Positions 1 to 8,476 of a stretch of DNA of 35,819 bases are shown here, one piece after another. Each line of letters starts with the position of its first letter. The stretch's first letter is position 1. The stretch is from CAZDIO01 sp964505555. GTDB lineage: Bacteria > Bdellovibrionota_C > UBA2361 > SZUA-149 > CAZDIO01. The notes beneath the pieces are model-generated. The model saw nothing but the letters and a program-made list of their open reading frames with translations. It was not told the origin of the DNA and did no database searches. The stretch covers positions 1-35,819 of the forward strand of contig CAZDIO010000178.1 in assembly GCA_964505555.1 (NCBI GenBank), in the 5' to 3' direction. The translations under genes and the position numbers were made by a program.

Positions 1-187
1 GCCGTCCGTACTAACCCTCTTAGCTAAAACTCCTTTTCTTTGTTGCTGCCCGCCCCCCCCCACGACAGGGGTACGTCTAAAAGGCTACAAGAATGCAGTG
101 AGCCCTAAACGGAGGAGTTTCTTCTGAAACTTGCTCATTCCTAGAAACCTGCTATATTTTCTCAGGAAATATTCTTTTAGGTTCATT
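1..187. other. der upstream region with poly-C tract
   Basis: No gene is visible before der. The stretch has a run of nine C at 53-61 and a strong Shine-Dalgarno-like GGAGGAG at 111-117. That site is 13 bases before an in-frame TTG at 131, which makes 131 a rival start for der. No promoter could be assigned with confidence. Confidence 0.4.
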
Positions 188-1843
188 ATGGATGTGAAAG
201 CACCGATCATCGCCATCGTTGGACGACCAAACGTTGGTAAATCAACTTTTTTTAATTACGTAGTTGGCTTTAAAAAAGCTGTCGTAGAAGATCTGCCTGG
301 AGTAACGCGGGACCGAAACTATGAATACGTTACTCGCTACGAAATTCCCTTTTTTCTTGTTGATACCGGTGGTTTTGAAAAAGAAAATGAAGACCCTGTG
401 CAGAAACAGATCCTTGATCAGACCCTGATCGCTATTGATGAAGCAGATTGTATCGTTGTTCTTTTTGATGGAAATAGTGGGGCACATCCTGGAGATGATG
501 ATCTTGTAGCCGCGCTTCGGGAAGCAAAAAAACCAGTTTTCTACGTTGTAAACAAATGTGATGGAAAGGAGCAGGAAGAAAAAAGTTATGACTTCTACCG
601 TTTTGGAGTTGATTCTCTCTCTACGATAAGTGGGTTGTATGGGCACGGTGTTTTAAGCCTCCTTGATAGTATCTTTCATAGTTTTTCAAACTACGAAGAG
701 CTAAAAGTTGCTCTCCGTCGAGAAAAAGAGAAAGAAGAAGTCCTTCTTGAGCAATCAAAAGATGCTTGCGAAAAATTTGTTCGCATTGAAGAGGAGGAGG
801 GGTTTGAAGAGGAGGTTGAGTCGTATACAAAACCCTCTCAGGGAACAAGTGTGCTCTCTGATGCATCATCAGCGGCAATTGGCACCCAAGAGGTTAGTTT
901 CTCTCCCGTATTTATTCCCGGTTCAAGTGATCTTAGTGAAAAGGAGTATGAGAGACGTTATCGCACGGTGCCTCTTGTGTATGAAAAGGGAGTGCTTCAA
1001 CGTGCTGAGGAAGTTAGCGAGGAAGCAGAAGCAATTGAGCTCCCAAAAGCGCCAGAGATTATCAAAGTGGCGATTATTGGACGGCCAAATGTTGGGAAAT
1101 CAAGTCTCCTCAATGCGCTTTTAAAAGAAGAGCGGGTGATCACCTCTCCAATTGCTGGAACAACGCGAGATGCGATTGATGTAAGTTTTGAACATAACGG
1201 TCAAAAATACCAACTCATTGACACTGCGGGATTACGAAAGCAAGCCCGGGTGAGTGAGGACGTTGAACAATACAGTGGGCTTCGTGCTCTTCGTGCGATC
1301 CGGGACTGTGATGTCGCTATTGTGATGATTGATGGTGCCGCAGGTCCTACGGAGCAAGATGCAAAAATTCTTGGTATGGCACATGAAGAGGGGAAGGGGA
1401 TCGTTATTGGTGTCAATAAGTGGGATCTGGTTGAAAAAGATCACAAAACGGTGACCACTTTTAAAGAGAAGATTCAGGAAACATTTAAGTTTGCTCCATA
1501 TGCGCCTGTTTCATTTATCTCAGCAAAATCAGGAAGGCGTTGTTTTTCTTTACTTGAAGAAACTCGGCAGGTCAGTATCTCTCGGCTGCAACGGGTAACG
1601 ACGTGGCAGGTAAATAAAGTATTGAGAAGGGCAATTTCCCGAAGAGATTTTTCTACGTACCGAGGCCAAAAAATAAAGCTCTTTTTTGCCACACAGATTG
1701 ATACGGCGCCGCCACGATTTTTATTGTTTTTTAACTACCCAAAAGAGGTCCATTTCTCTCACCTCAGACACCTAAAAAACGCGATTCGAGAGGAATTTGG
1801 TTTTCTGGGCACTGATATAAAGTTCTCTACCCGTAAGCGGTAA
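188..1843 (+). CDS. der: Ribosome-assembly GTPase Der (EngA) with enlarged linker
   Basis: Der is a tandem-GTPase protein that acts in maturation of the 50S ribosomal subunit. Two complete G domains are visible. The first has P-loop GRPNVGKS at residues 12-19, a DTGG switch and NKCD. The second has GRPNVGKS at 298-305, DTAG and NKWD. The C-terminal KH-like domain ends in the family pattern (PPRFLLF, HFSHLRHL, FGFLGTDIKF). The segment between the G domains is about 115 residues, against roughly 30-40 in the family, and is rich in Glu/Lys. It makes the protein 551 aa instead of about 440-490. I chose ATG 188 because the conserved domain begins about 7 residues later. A TTG at 131, just after a stop codon and behind GGAGGAG, would add 19 residues and cannot be excluded. 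Confidence 0.95.
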   Translation: MDVKAPIIAIVGRPNVGKSTFFNYVVGFKKAVVEDLPGVTRDRNYEYVTRYEIPFFLVDTGGFEKENEDPVQKQILDQTLIAIDEADCIVVLFDGNSGAHPGDDDLVAALREAKKPVFYVVNKCDGKEQEEKSYDFYRFGVDSLSTISGLYGHGVLSLLDSIFHSFSNYEELKVALRREKEKEEVLLEQSKDACEKFVRIEEEEGFEEEVESYTKPSQGTSVLSDASSAAIGTQEVSFSPVFIPGSSDLSEKEYERRYRTVPLVYEKGVLQRAEEVSEEAEAIELPKAPEIIKVAIIGRPNVGKSSLLNALLKEERVITSPIAGTTRDAIDVSFEHNGQKYQLIDTAGLRKQARVSEDVEQYSGLRALRAIRDCDVAIVMIDGAAGPTEQDAKILGMAHEEGKGIVIGVNKWDLVEKDHKTVTTFKEKIQETFKFAPYAPVSFISAKSGRRCFSLLEETRQVSISRLQRVTTWQVNKVLRRAISRRDFSTYRGQKIKLFFATQIDTAPPRFLLFFNYPKEVHFSHLRHLKNAIREEFGFLGTDIKFSTRKR

Positions 1844-2301
1844 ATTCTTTCCGATGGTGCGAGAACAGCGACCTCTGTAAATCTTTTAGCTGTTTATGTA
1901 ACTTCTGACAGATTTGGATTTGAACACAGAGTTTCACAGGGTTACACAGAGTTAAATTTAAAGTTAAATTAAAAAACCTTTTCTCTTTACTCTGTGTAAC
2001 CCTGTGAAACTCTGTGTTCAATTAATAATTGATAACCTTCCAGGCATATCCTCTGCGTTATTTTAACCAAAAGCTTGGAGAAGCTATCCCGTTGTTTTCA
2101 GGTAACCCCGTTGCAAAGTTTTTAACCTTCTGTTAAAGATACGCATGGCTCAGTTCACTCAGGCATTTAGCCTAACAAAATCCATACATTCCTTTCTTCT
2201 AAGCCAGATTCGCGACCGACTTTGGTCTGTTCATTTCACGTCAGATTGTTATTTTAAAACAGCTTTTATTTACAGGAACCTTAGTCATTTCAGGGGTGTT
2301 T
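1844..2301. other. der-guaB intergenic region
   Basis: This stretch of about 450 bases holds a long inverted repeat (1920-2021) and otherwise no gene. An open frame beginning ATG 2145 overlaps the guaB start in another frame, has no ribosome binding site and no recognisable domain, and is not called. The guaB ribosome binding site AGGGG lies at 2292-2296. Confidence 0.5.
1920..2021. repeat. 33-bp perfect inverted repeat, 36-bp spacer
   Basis: The left arm (1920-1952) and right arm (1989-2021) are exact reverse complements over 33 bases, separated by 36 A/T-rich bases. Each arm contains three copies of a short unit like CACAGAGTT or CACAGGGTT, so the repeat has internal periodicity. A transcript could fold into a very long stem. 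It sits between two genes of the same strand. It could be a terminator or processing structure or a dispersed intergenic repeat (REP-like). I see no second copy in this window. Confidence 0.9.
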
Positions 2302-3786
2302 ATGGCAAGAGACAACAAAATTATTGAAGATTCACTTCCTCTTGCGCTGACTTTTGATGACGTGCTTCTTAAGCCCGGCTACTCCGAGGTGCTGCCTCGT
2401 GATGTGCAGTTAGAAACAAAACTTACCGCAAATATCTCCCTTCACATCCCCATTGTAAGTTCAGCAATGGATACCGTTACGGAATCTCGTCTTGCTATTG
2501 CGATTGCTCAGGAAGGCGGACTTGGTTTTATTCATAAAAATATGACCCCCAGTGAGCAGGCACTCGAGGTAGTGAAGGTAAAAAAATCTGAAAGTGGAAT
2601 GATTACCGATCCGATCACCGTTCGTCCGGAACAACCGATCAGTGATGCTCTCCAGATCATGTCAGAGTTTAAAATCTCTGGTCTTCCCGTCACCATGAAG
2701 GACGAAACCGCGGTGGGGATCGTTACCAACCGCGATCTTCGGTTTGAAACCGATTTTAAACGCCCCATTCGAGATGTAATGACCTCACAGAACCTGATCA
2801 CGGTAAGACCGGGAAGTAGTCTTGAAGAGGCAAAGGTTTTACTTCATAAACATCGTATCGAAAAAGTCCTTGTTGTTGATAAAGACAACAAACTCAAAGG
2901 TTTGATCACGATTAAAGATATTGAAAAATCACGGCGCTACCCTTTTGCTTCTAAAGATTCCTTAGGGCGTTTGCGGGTAGGTGCTGCGGTGGGGGTTGCA
3001 AACGATCTTCAGGACCGACTGGAGCGGTTGGTGGAAGCTGGAGTCGATGTGATTGCGGTTGATAGTGCGCATGGTCATTCAAAAGGGGTGATTGATACCC
3101 TGAAGTTTATTCGAAAAACATATCCAAAGCTTGAAGTGATCGCTGGAAATGTAGCAACCAAAGAAGGTGCAAAAGCACTCTGTGATGCAGGTGTTCATGG
3201 AGTGAAGGTAGGACTGGGCTCTGGTTCAATCTGCACAACGAGAATTATCTCTGGGGTAGGAGTTCCACAGATAAGTGCGATTATTGAAGCGGCGGAGGTG
3301 CTTCGCTCAAATGGGATCATGCTTATTGCAGATGGGGGGATTAAATTTTCTGGAGATATCGTTAAAGCGATGGCGGCTGGAGCTGATGTGGTGATGGTTG
3401 GTTCACTCTTTGCTGGAACGGAAGAGTCTCCGGGGGAGACGATACTCTATCAAGGAAGAAGTTATAAAGTGTATCGAGGGATGGGGTCTCTTGGGGCAAT
3501 GAAGCGAGGTTCAAAAGATCGCTACCGACAGGCAGATGAAGATGATCCAGGGAAGCTTGTTCCAGAAGGAATTGAAGGTCGTGTGCCCTTTAAAGGCTCA
3601 CTCTCGTCATACATTTTTCAACTCGTTGGTGGCTTACGTGCAGGGATGGGATATTGCGGAGCAAAAAGTATTCCTGAACTTCGAGCCAAAGCAGAGTTTG
3701 TAAGGATTACCCCAGCAGGTCTTGGAGAGAGCCACGTTCATGATGTGGTGATTACGGAAGAGGCCCCAAATTATAGTATGCGATAA
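2302..3786 (+). CDS. guaB: Inosine-5'-monophosphate dehydrogenase
   Basis: IMPDH oxidises IMP to XMP with NAD+, the committed step of GMP synthesis. The TIM-barrel opens with LTFDDVLLKPGYS. Two CBS modules occupy about residues 95-205, and the barrel resumes with a DSAHGHS segment. The catalytic loop SGSICTTR places the nucleophile at Cys311. The flap region has YRGMGSLGAM. The length of 494 aa is usual. I chose ATG 2302, preceded by AGGGG at 2292-2296, over a GTG two codons upstream. guaA follows after 41 bases on the same strand, so the two likely form the guaBA operon. Confidence 0.97.
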   Translation: MARDNKIIEDSLPLALTFDDVLLKPGYSEVLPRDVQLETKLTANISLHIPIVSSAMDTVTESRLAIAIAQEGGLGFIHKNMTPSEQALEVVKVKKSESGMITDPITVRPEQPISDALQIMSEFKISGLPVTMKDETAVGIVTNRDLRFETDFKRPIRDVMTSQNLITVRPGSSLEEAKVLLHKHRIEKVLVVDKDNKLKGLITIKDIEKSRRYPFASKDSLGRLRVGAAVGVANDLQDRLERLVEAGVDVIAVDSAHGHSKGVIDTLKFIRKTYPKLEVIAGNVATKEGAKALCDAGVHGVKVGLGSGSICTTRIISGVGVPQISAIIEAAEVLRSNGIMLIADGGIKFSGDIVKAMAAGADVVMVGSLFAGTEESPGETILYQGRSYKVYRGMGSLGAMKRGSKDRYRQADEDDPGKLVPEGIEGRVPFKGSLSSYIFQLVGGLRAGMGYCGAKSIPELRAKAEFVRITPAGLGESHVHDVVITEEAPNYSMR

Positions 3787-3827
3787 TAGAAGGAAGATGA
3801 GAAATTCTCCCAATATTGTAAGGAAAG

Positions 3828-5420
3828 ATGAAAGCCCAAGTATTAATTCTTGATTTTGGTTCACAATATACTCAACTCATTGCTCGTGCCGTTAGAGAAC
3901 TTGGTTTTTACTGTGAGGTGATTCCGGGGCCTTCTTCTCCGGCATTGATCTTAGGGAAAAATCCAAAAGCACTTATTCTTTCTGGTGGACCAGCTTCGGT
4001 AAATAGCAGTGAGGCACCCCGAGTTGCTACTGAGGTGCTCCATGCAGGGATTCCAATATTTGGTGTTTGTTACGGAATGCAGCTTATCGCGAAAGATTTT
4101 GGTGGTGAGGTCGGCGGATGGGCAAGAGATCCAATAGCGGAGCTTCAAGGGAGAAACGTTTCTGGTGTGAGTGCTGCGATGCGTGAGTTTGGTCCAGCAA
4201 AGATTCAAATTGAGGAACCAACAGGGGTGTTCTCATCTTGGAAAAAAGGTGAAGAGCTTTCAGTGTGGATGAGTCATGGTGATAAGGTAATAAAGCTTCC
4301 TCCGGGATTTAAGTCAATTGCAACATCTGCTGGCTCTCCGATTGCTGCGTGTGCTGATGAGAAGAGAAAGATCTATTGTGTTCAATTTCATCCGGAAGTT
4401 CATCACACACCGGAAGGAAAGAAGGTTCTCTATAACTTTCTTTTTAATGTGGTGGGGCTTGAAAAAGATTGGGATCCAAAGAACTTTGCTTCAGAAGTTA
4501 TTACCGGGGTGAAGAAACTTGTTCCTTCTGGAAATGTGATCTGTGCGCTGAGTGGCGGGGTAGACTCCACGGTTGCGGCAGTGCTTGTCGAGCGAGCGAT
4601 TGGAAAGAGATTGTTTTGCATCTTTGTAGATAATGGACTTCTAAGAAAAGATGAAGCCGAAGAGGTGATGGCCTCGTTTCATGAACTTGGATTGCAAGTT
4701 CAAAAAGTAGACGCCAGCGAGCGATTTCTTCGCGAACTTTCAGGAGTTACGGATCCGGAGAAGAAGCGAAAAATTATCGGCCGGGTATTTATTGAGGTAT
4801 TTGAAGAGGAAGCAGAGAAGATTTCAAATGTGAGATATCTCGTTCAGGGGACGCTGTACCCAGATGTTATTGAAAGTGTTTCTGTTGTTGGTAGTTCGGT
4901 AACAATTAAGAGCCACCACAATGTGGGTGGATTGACCGAAAATATGAAGTTGGAACTGATTGAACCACTTCGGGAGCTTTTTAAAGATGAAGTTCGTCTG
5001 GTTGGAAAAGGGTTAGGAGTTTCGCACGCACTTCTTTCAAGGCAGCCCTTTCCGGGTCCTGGGCTTGCGGTTCGATGTCTTGGAGAGATTACCTTTGAGA
5101 AACTTGAAATCCTTCGGGGTGCAGACAAGATTGTAGAGGAAGAGATCGCCCAAGCCGGTCTAACAAATGAGCTGTGGCAAGCATTTGCTGTTTTACTCCC
5201 AGTCTATAGCGTCGGAGTCATGGGTGATGGGCGCACGTATGAACAGACCGTTGCAATACGCGCAGTAACTTCACGAGATGGAATGACAGCGGATTGGTAT
5301 TATCTTCCTGAACCGGTGTTGAGAAGGATCTCAACAAGGATCGTCAATGAGATTACGGGAATTAATCGGGTGGTGCTTGATGTCTCTACCAAACCACCAG
5401 CAACGATTGAATGGGAATAG
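3828..5420 (+). CDS. guaA: GMP synthase (glutamine-hydrolysing)
   Basis: GuaA aminates XMP to GMP using ATP and ammonia released from glutamine. The N-terminal class I glutamine amidotransferase has its nucleophile Cys81 in GVCYGMQ and the His188/Glu190 pair in QFHPEV. The ATP pyrophosphatase domain has the PP-loop SGGVDS at 242-247. The C-terminal dimerisation domain has PFPGPGLAVRCLGE and ends in KPPATIEWE. The length of 530 aa is typical. The start ATG 3828 has AAGGA just upstream. It lies immediately downstream of guaB and its stop overlaps a small following ORF. Confidence 0.97.
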   Translation: MKAQVLILDFGSQYTQLIARAVRELGFYCEVIPGPSSPALILGKNPKALILSGGPASVNSSEAPRVATEVLHAGIPIFGVCYGMQLIAKDFGGEVGGWARDPIAELQGRNVSGVSAAMREFGPAKIQIEEPTGVFSSWKKGEELSVWMSHGDKVIKLPPGFKSIATSAGSPIAACADEKRKIYCVQFHPEVHHTPEGKKVLYNFLFNVVGLEKDWDPKNFASEVITGVKKLVPSGNVICALSGGVDSTVAAVLVERAIGKRLFCIFVDNGLLRKDEAEEVMASFHELGLQVQKVDASERFLRELSGVTDPEKKRKIIGRVFIEVFEEEAEKISNVRYLVQGTLYPDVIESVSVVGSSVTIKSHHNVGGLTENMKLELIEPLRELFKDEVRLVGKGLGVSHALLSRQPFPGPGLAVRCLGEITFEKLEILRGADKIVEEEIAQAGLTNELWQAFAVLLPVYSVGVMGDGRTYEQTVAIRAVTSRDGMTADWYYLPEPVLRRISTRIVNEITGINRVVLDVSTKPPATIEWE

Positions 5421-5632
5421 GAAGTTTGCAAAAAAGAAGTAAGAAAATTACGACGCTGAGTATTGATAGCGAGAAATTTTCTGTTGAGATCTTAGAATAT
5501 CCATTTCGAGAGGGAGTTGAGGTGAGGAGTGTCGTTAGGGGGAAGCAACTTTCATTTAGCGATCGGGGGCTTGGACTTGAAGAGGCGATCCGATTGTTGA
5601 AAGAAGAAATTGTAAAGATCATAGCTAGTTAA
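5411..5632 (+). CDS. Small uncharacterised protein coupled to guaA
   Basis: This 73-aa ORF starts at an ATG 10 bases inside the end of guaA, so it is probably translationally coupled; no separate ribosome binding site is seen. The composition looks protein-like: a predicted beta-rich middle (TLSIDSEKFSVEILEYP, then VEVRSVVRGKQLSFS) followed by a helix of the type GLEEAIRLLKEEIVKII. There is no signal peptide or membrane segment. I do not recognise the family and infer no function beyond co-expression with GMP synthesis genes. Confidence 0.6.
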   Translation: MGIGSLQKRSKKITTLSIDSEKFSVEILEYPFREGVEVRSVVRGKQLSFSDRGLGLEEAIRLLKEEIVKIIAS

Positions 5633-5675
5633 GAAGATTAAACCTATAAATCAATACCAAACCGCTCAGTTAATC

Positions 5676-5706
5676 GGGGATTGTCATCTATTTTCCCCTC
5701 CTTTTT
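5676..5706 (+). terminator. Possible terminator after guaBA
   Basis: GGGGA at 5676-5680 can pair with TCCCC at 5694-5698, and the stem is followed by TCCTTTTT. The stem is only 5 bp with a 13-base loop, so this is a weak candidate. Its position 40-75 bases after the small ORF fits the end of the guaBA transcript. Confidence 0.35.
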
Positions 5707-5777
5707 AAGAAAATCTCCTCTTTTGTCGTTTTAGTAGAGAAAGAACAGCAAGTGTCTTTACCTCTAGAGACGAAACG

Positions 5778-7631
5778 ATGAAATCTCGACTTCTTGATAA
5801 GCTTTACTGTGCAGGGACTATCCTCCTTGGTGGTGCGCCGCTTGTCTACAGTGTGTGGCAAGAAGTTCCTATTCCGATTCATATTCTTTCTGGAATAAAT
5901 TTTGTTGCCTGGGTAGGGGTGTGTCTAAAATATATCTCCCATGCAAAGATGCTTGATGCTGTGGATAAGACCTTCCAAGCAATGGGTCTTACGACATTGC
6001 AAGGTTCACTAGAAGATAAGCTTGCCGATTTTTTACTACAGTCAAAACGATTACAAAAAGTTGCTCACGCTTTTCAAGCAGAGGGAGGACTTTCTGAGAG
6101 TGAGTTAGGAAAGAACCTCCGTCGGATTGTGGAGCTTGCCTACGAAGGACTCAATGCACGATCGGCAGAGTTATCGCTCTATGAAGCAGAATCAGAACTC
6201 TGGTCACAAGCGATGTTAATTGGCAGTCCTTCAAATATCAACTCACAATCAATGCTCGTTGAGGCATGTAATGAGGACTCATCCTCACTGAAAAAAATTG
6301 GTAATATTCTTGTACAACCGATTGCTTTTGCTGGGACCTCATTTGGGGCATTACGCGTCGAGCTTGAGGAGGAGCCAACCTCTTCAGACAGAGAGGTTAT
6401 AGAGCTTCTTGCCACCCAAGGAGCGCTGATGTTGATTGATGCGCAATTTACCGAAGAACTTTTAAAGATGCGGGCAAAAAGTGAGGAGTCTGTTCGGGCA
6501 AAAACAGGATTTTTAGCAAACCTCAGCCATGAAATTCGGGGTCCACTGGGGATTGTTTTAAACGGCACGGAGCTTCTTCTTGATGGGCTTTGTGGACCGA
6601 TCACCGATGCACAACGTGAAACTTGTAACATGGTGAAAAACAGCGCTGACCATCTTCTTGATCTCGTCAATGATGTTCTTGATTATGCAAAAGTTGAAGC
6701 AGGAAAGGTAACGGCAAAACCGTTAGACATCGCATTAAAGCCACTTCTTAGTGACCTCTCAAAAGTAATCCGTTCTCAGGCTCATGCAAAGAATCACAAA
6801 GTAGTTCTTGAAAATGTGGAAGACACCCTTGGGGTGATCTGCGACAAACGCCACATTCGACAGATGTTAATTAACTTTCTAACAAACGCGGTGAAGTATA
6901 CCCCAGACGGTGGTCAGATTACGATTAAAGCGCAGCGACTGGCAAACAATCGGGTGAAGATCTCCGTTACTGATACTGGGATTGGAATTGCAGAAACTGA
7001 GCGCGAGAAGGTCTTTAATGCGTTTGAGCGTGTAGAAAACCAGTATGCACTTGCGCAGATGGGAACAGGACTTGGAATGCCACTTACGGTGCGGCTGGCT
7101 GAGGTGAATAAAGGCACGGTAGATTTTGAGTCGGAGGAAGGACGGGGCTCGACATTTTGGGTGAACCTCCCTGCGGCGCGAATTGAGGTTGAGCAGGGGA
7201 AATCAGAAGAGGGGGAAAGAGAAATCAGAACGCGTCCGCAAGGACATGGAGAGACGATTCTCCTTGTTGATCATGATCCACAGGCTCGAGAGATGCTGGA
7301 GAGGTATCTTGCTCATCAGGGGTTTCAGATCCTCTATGCAACTTCAGGTACTGAGGTTACAAAGGTGCTACGTGAAAAGCGTATTGAACTTGCTGTTGTG
7401 GAGAACGATATCCCTGGATTTCCAGGTGAAGACATGGTGGCAGTGATTCGCTCAAACCCAAGTGCATCAAAAGTTCCGATTATCTTACTCAGTTCGAAGG
7501 CTTTCGTTTTTGATATTGAGAGGTTTCTAAAACTTGGAGTTGATCGTTGTCTTTCAAAGCCGGTGGAGCTTGTTGAAGTTGCAACCACAGCACGGCGACT
7601 CATTGACGAAACAAGATCTTTAGGAAATTAG
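5778..7631 (+). CDS. Membrane hybrid histidine kinase with GAF and altered receiver
   Basis: 617 aa. Two hydrophobic segments at about residues 8-28 and 34-52 anchor the N-terminus. A GAF-like sensor region follows at about 95-225. The HisKA domain has phosphorylatable His251 in NLSHEIRGPLG. The HATPase domain has an N box (NFLTNAVKYTPDGG), DTGIGIAE near 399 and GTGLGMPL. A receiver domain occupies about 490-610. In that receiver the phosphoacceptor Asp is replaced by Glu542 (VVENDIPG), and the acidic pair is DH (498-499) instead of DD. Ser and Lys594 of the signalling face are kept. Glu may mimic the phosphorylated state or make the domain inert; that is inference. No cognate regulator is adjacent. 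Confidence 0.9.
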   Translation: MKSRLLDKLYCAGTILLGGAPLVYSVWQEVPIPIHILSGINFVAWVGVCLKYISHAKMLDAVDKTFQAMGLTTLQGSLEDKLADFLLQSKRLQKVAHAFQAEGGLSESELGKNLRRIVELAYEGLNARSAELSLYEAESELWSQAMLIGSPSNINSQSMLVEACNEDSSSLKKIGNILVQPIAFAGTSFGALRVELEEEPTSSDREVIELLATQGALMLIDAQFTEELLKMRAKSEESVRAKTGFLANLSHEIRGPLGIVLNGTELLLDGLCGPITDAQRETCNMVKNSADHLLDLVNDVLDYAKVEAGKVTAKPLDIALKPLLSDLSKVIRSQAHAKNHKVVLENVEDTLGVICDKRHIRQMLINFLTNAVKYTPDGGQITIKAQRLANNRVKISVTDTGIGIAETEREKVFNAFERVENQYALAQMGTGLGMPLTVRLAEVNKGTVDFESEEGRGSTFWVNLPAARIEVEQGKSEEGEREIRTRPQGHGETILLVDHDPQAREMLERYLAHQGFQILYATSGTEVTKVLREKRIELAVVENDIPGFPGEDMVAVIRSNPSASKVPIILLSSKAFVFDIERFLKLGVDRCLSKPVELVEVATTARRLIDETRSLGN

Positions 7632-7667
7632 CTTCTCTCTGCAGGTTCCTCGCTCAGAAAGAACCTT

Positions 7668-7910
7668 CTAGACGGTAATATTGAGATGAGTTGGGGAGGT
7701 CTCTTTTTGTGGTAATTCTTTTTTTTGTTTGTGCTCTTTCTTAGTAAGATCTTCATCATTTTTTACCACCTCTACAGCATCAGCACTGAGGAGGGATTCG
7801 ATAGATTCTTTGAAGCTCTCACCTTCCTGACCCTTGAAGAGAGATTTTCGCAAAGCCTCGCCCCGAGGGGGGAGTGTTCTTGAGAGGTATTCTGTTTTTG
7901 GAATGAACAT
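7668..7910 (-). CDS. Small charged hypothetical protein
   Basis: 80 aa from ATG 7910, with GGAG nine bases upstream; a GTG at 7925 is a weaker alternative. The N-terminal half has an Arg/Lys-rich patch (TLPPRGEALRKSLFKG). The C-terminal half is hydrophilic and low in complexity, dominated by Lys, Glu and Gln. There is no membrane segment or recognised domain. It converges with the histidine kinase gene (36-base gap) and is divergent from the next small gene. The ribosome binding site is the main support. I cannot assign a function. Confidence 0.5.
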   Translation of the reverse strand: MFIPKTEYLSRTLPPRGEALRKSLFKGQEGESFKESIESLLSADAVEVVKNDEDLTKKEHKQKKELPQKETSPTHLNITV

Positions 7911-8073
7911 AGTTAAAGCCTCCACTATTTTGATGCTGATTTGTTTTGTGAGGATATAAAAAGTTTGTGGTAATCCGTCGATATCCTTACAAAAACTGTC
8001 AGCTAAATTCTCTATAGAACAACGCGATTTATGACGATTATTACTTCACTGTAAGGATCTTTATCACTTTTGG

Positions 8074-8400
8074 GTGCAGGTTTTGAAAGCAGAAACAGCA
8101 ATATTTACTGCGTTTGATGATCATTCATCTTTTGATGGGTCAGAGCCAGAGAAGAACCTTATGAGAGCAATCCTTCGAACGGCGATGGAGGATATTTCAA
8201 AAGGGGGTACTGCTCATAGGGACGCTAGAAATTATTTTCTTTCTCGCGAAGATAACTATCTCTTCTCTTTTGCAAGTGTTTGTAACCACTTAAACCTCTG
8301 TCAACGAACTATTCTTACTCTTTGTGGCTTGTTAGAGGAGGAAAAGAAAAAAGAGGAAAGCCCCTCAGAAAACAAAATAAACCACACCCTAGCCGCATAG
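8074..8400 (+). CDS. Small protein with aromatic S/F motif, unknown function
   Basis: 108 aa from GTG 8074 (TTG 8083 also possible). Residues about 25-75 form the recognisable part: a predicted helix, then DARNYFLSREDNYLFSF and VCNHLNLC. This resembles, from memory, a family of roughly 100-aa proteins in deltaproteobacteria with a W/Y-x-x-S-x-D-x-x-x-x-F-S-F pattern followed by a C-x-x-L-x-L segment, function unknown to me. The C-terminus is a Lys/Glu-rich tail. It lies 200 bases upstream of fliH on the same strand but is separated from it by two hairpins, so co-transcription is uncertain. Confidence 0.6.
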   Translation: MQVLKAETAIFTAFDDHSSFDGSEPEKNLMRAILRTAMEDISKGGTAHRDARNYFLSREDNYLFSFASVCNHLNLCQRTILTLCGLLEEEKKKEESPSENKINHTLAA

Positions 8401-8404
8401 AAGG

Positions 8405-8444
8405 TCCGAATATCGGAGCAAGATCCGCGCGTCCGATATTCGGA
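8405..8444. repeat. 13-nt perfect inverted repeat
   Basis: Arms at 8405-8417 and 8432-8444 (TCCGAATATCGGA and its complement) flank a 14-base loop. The arm is itself nearly palindromic, so it could act as a DNA-binding site for a dimeric protein or as a stem-loop at the end of the preceding transcript. No T-tract follows directly, which argues against a simple intrinsic terminator. Confidence 0.7.
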
Positions 8445-8476
8445 AACAAAAACAACATAAAATTACCCATAGTGCT

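Noticed and set aside
1920..2021. CRISPR array from the repeated CACAGAG units
   Set aside because: Units are about 10 bases with no spacers between them, and there are only two long arms in inverted orientation.
2145..2327. 60-residue plus-strand ORF before guaB
   Set aside because: It overlaps the guaB start in another frame, has no ribosome binding site and no protein-like features.
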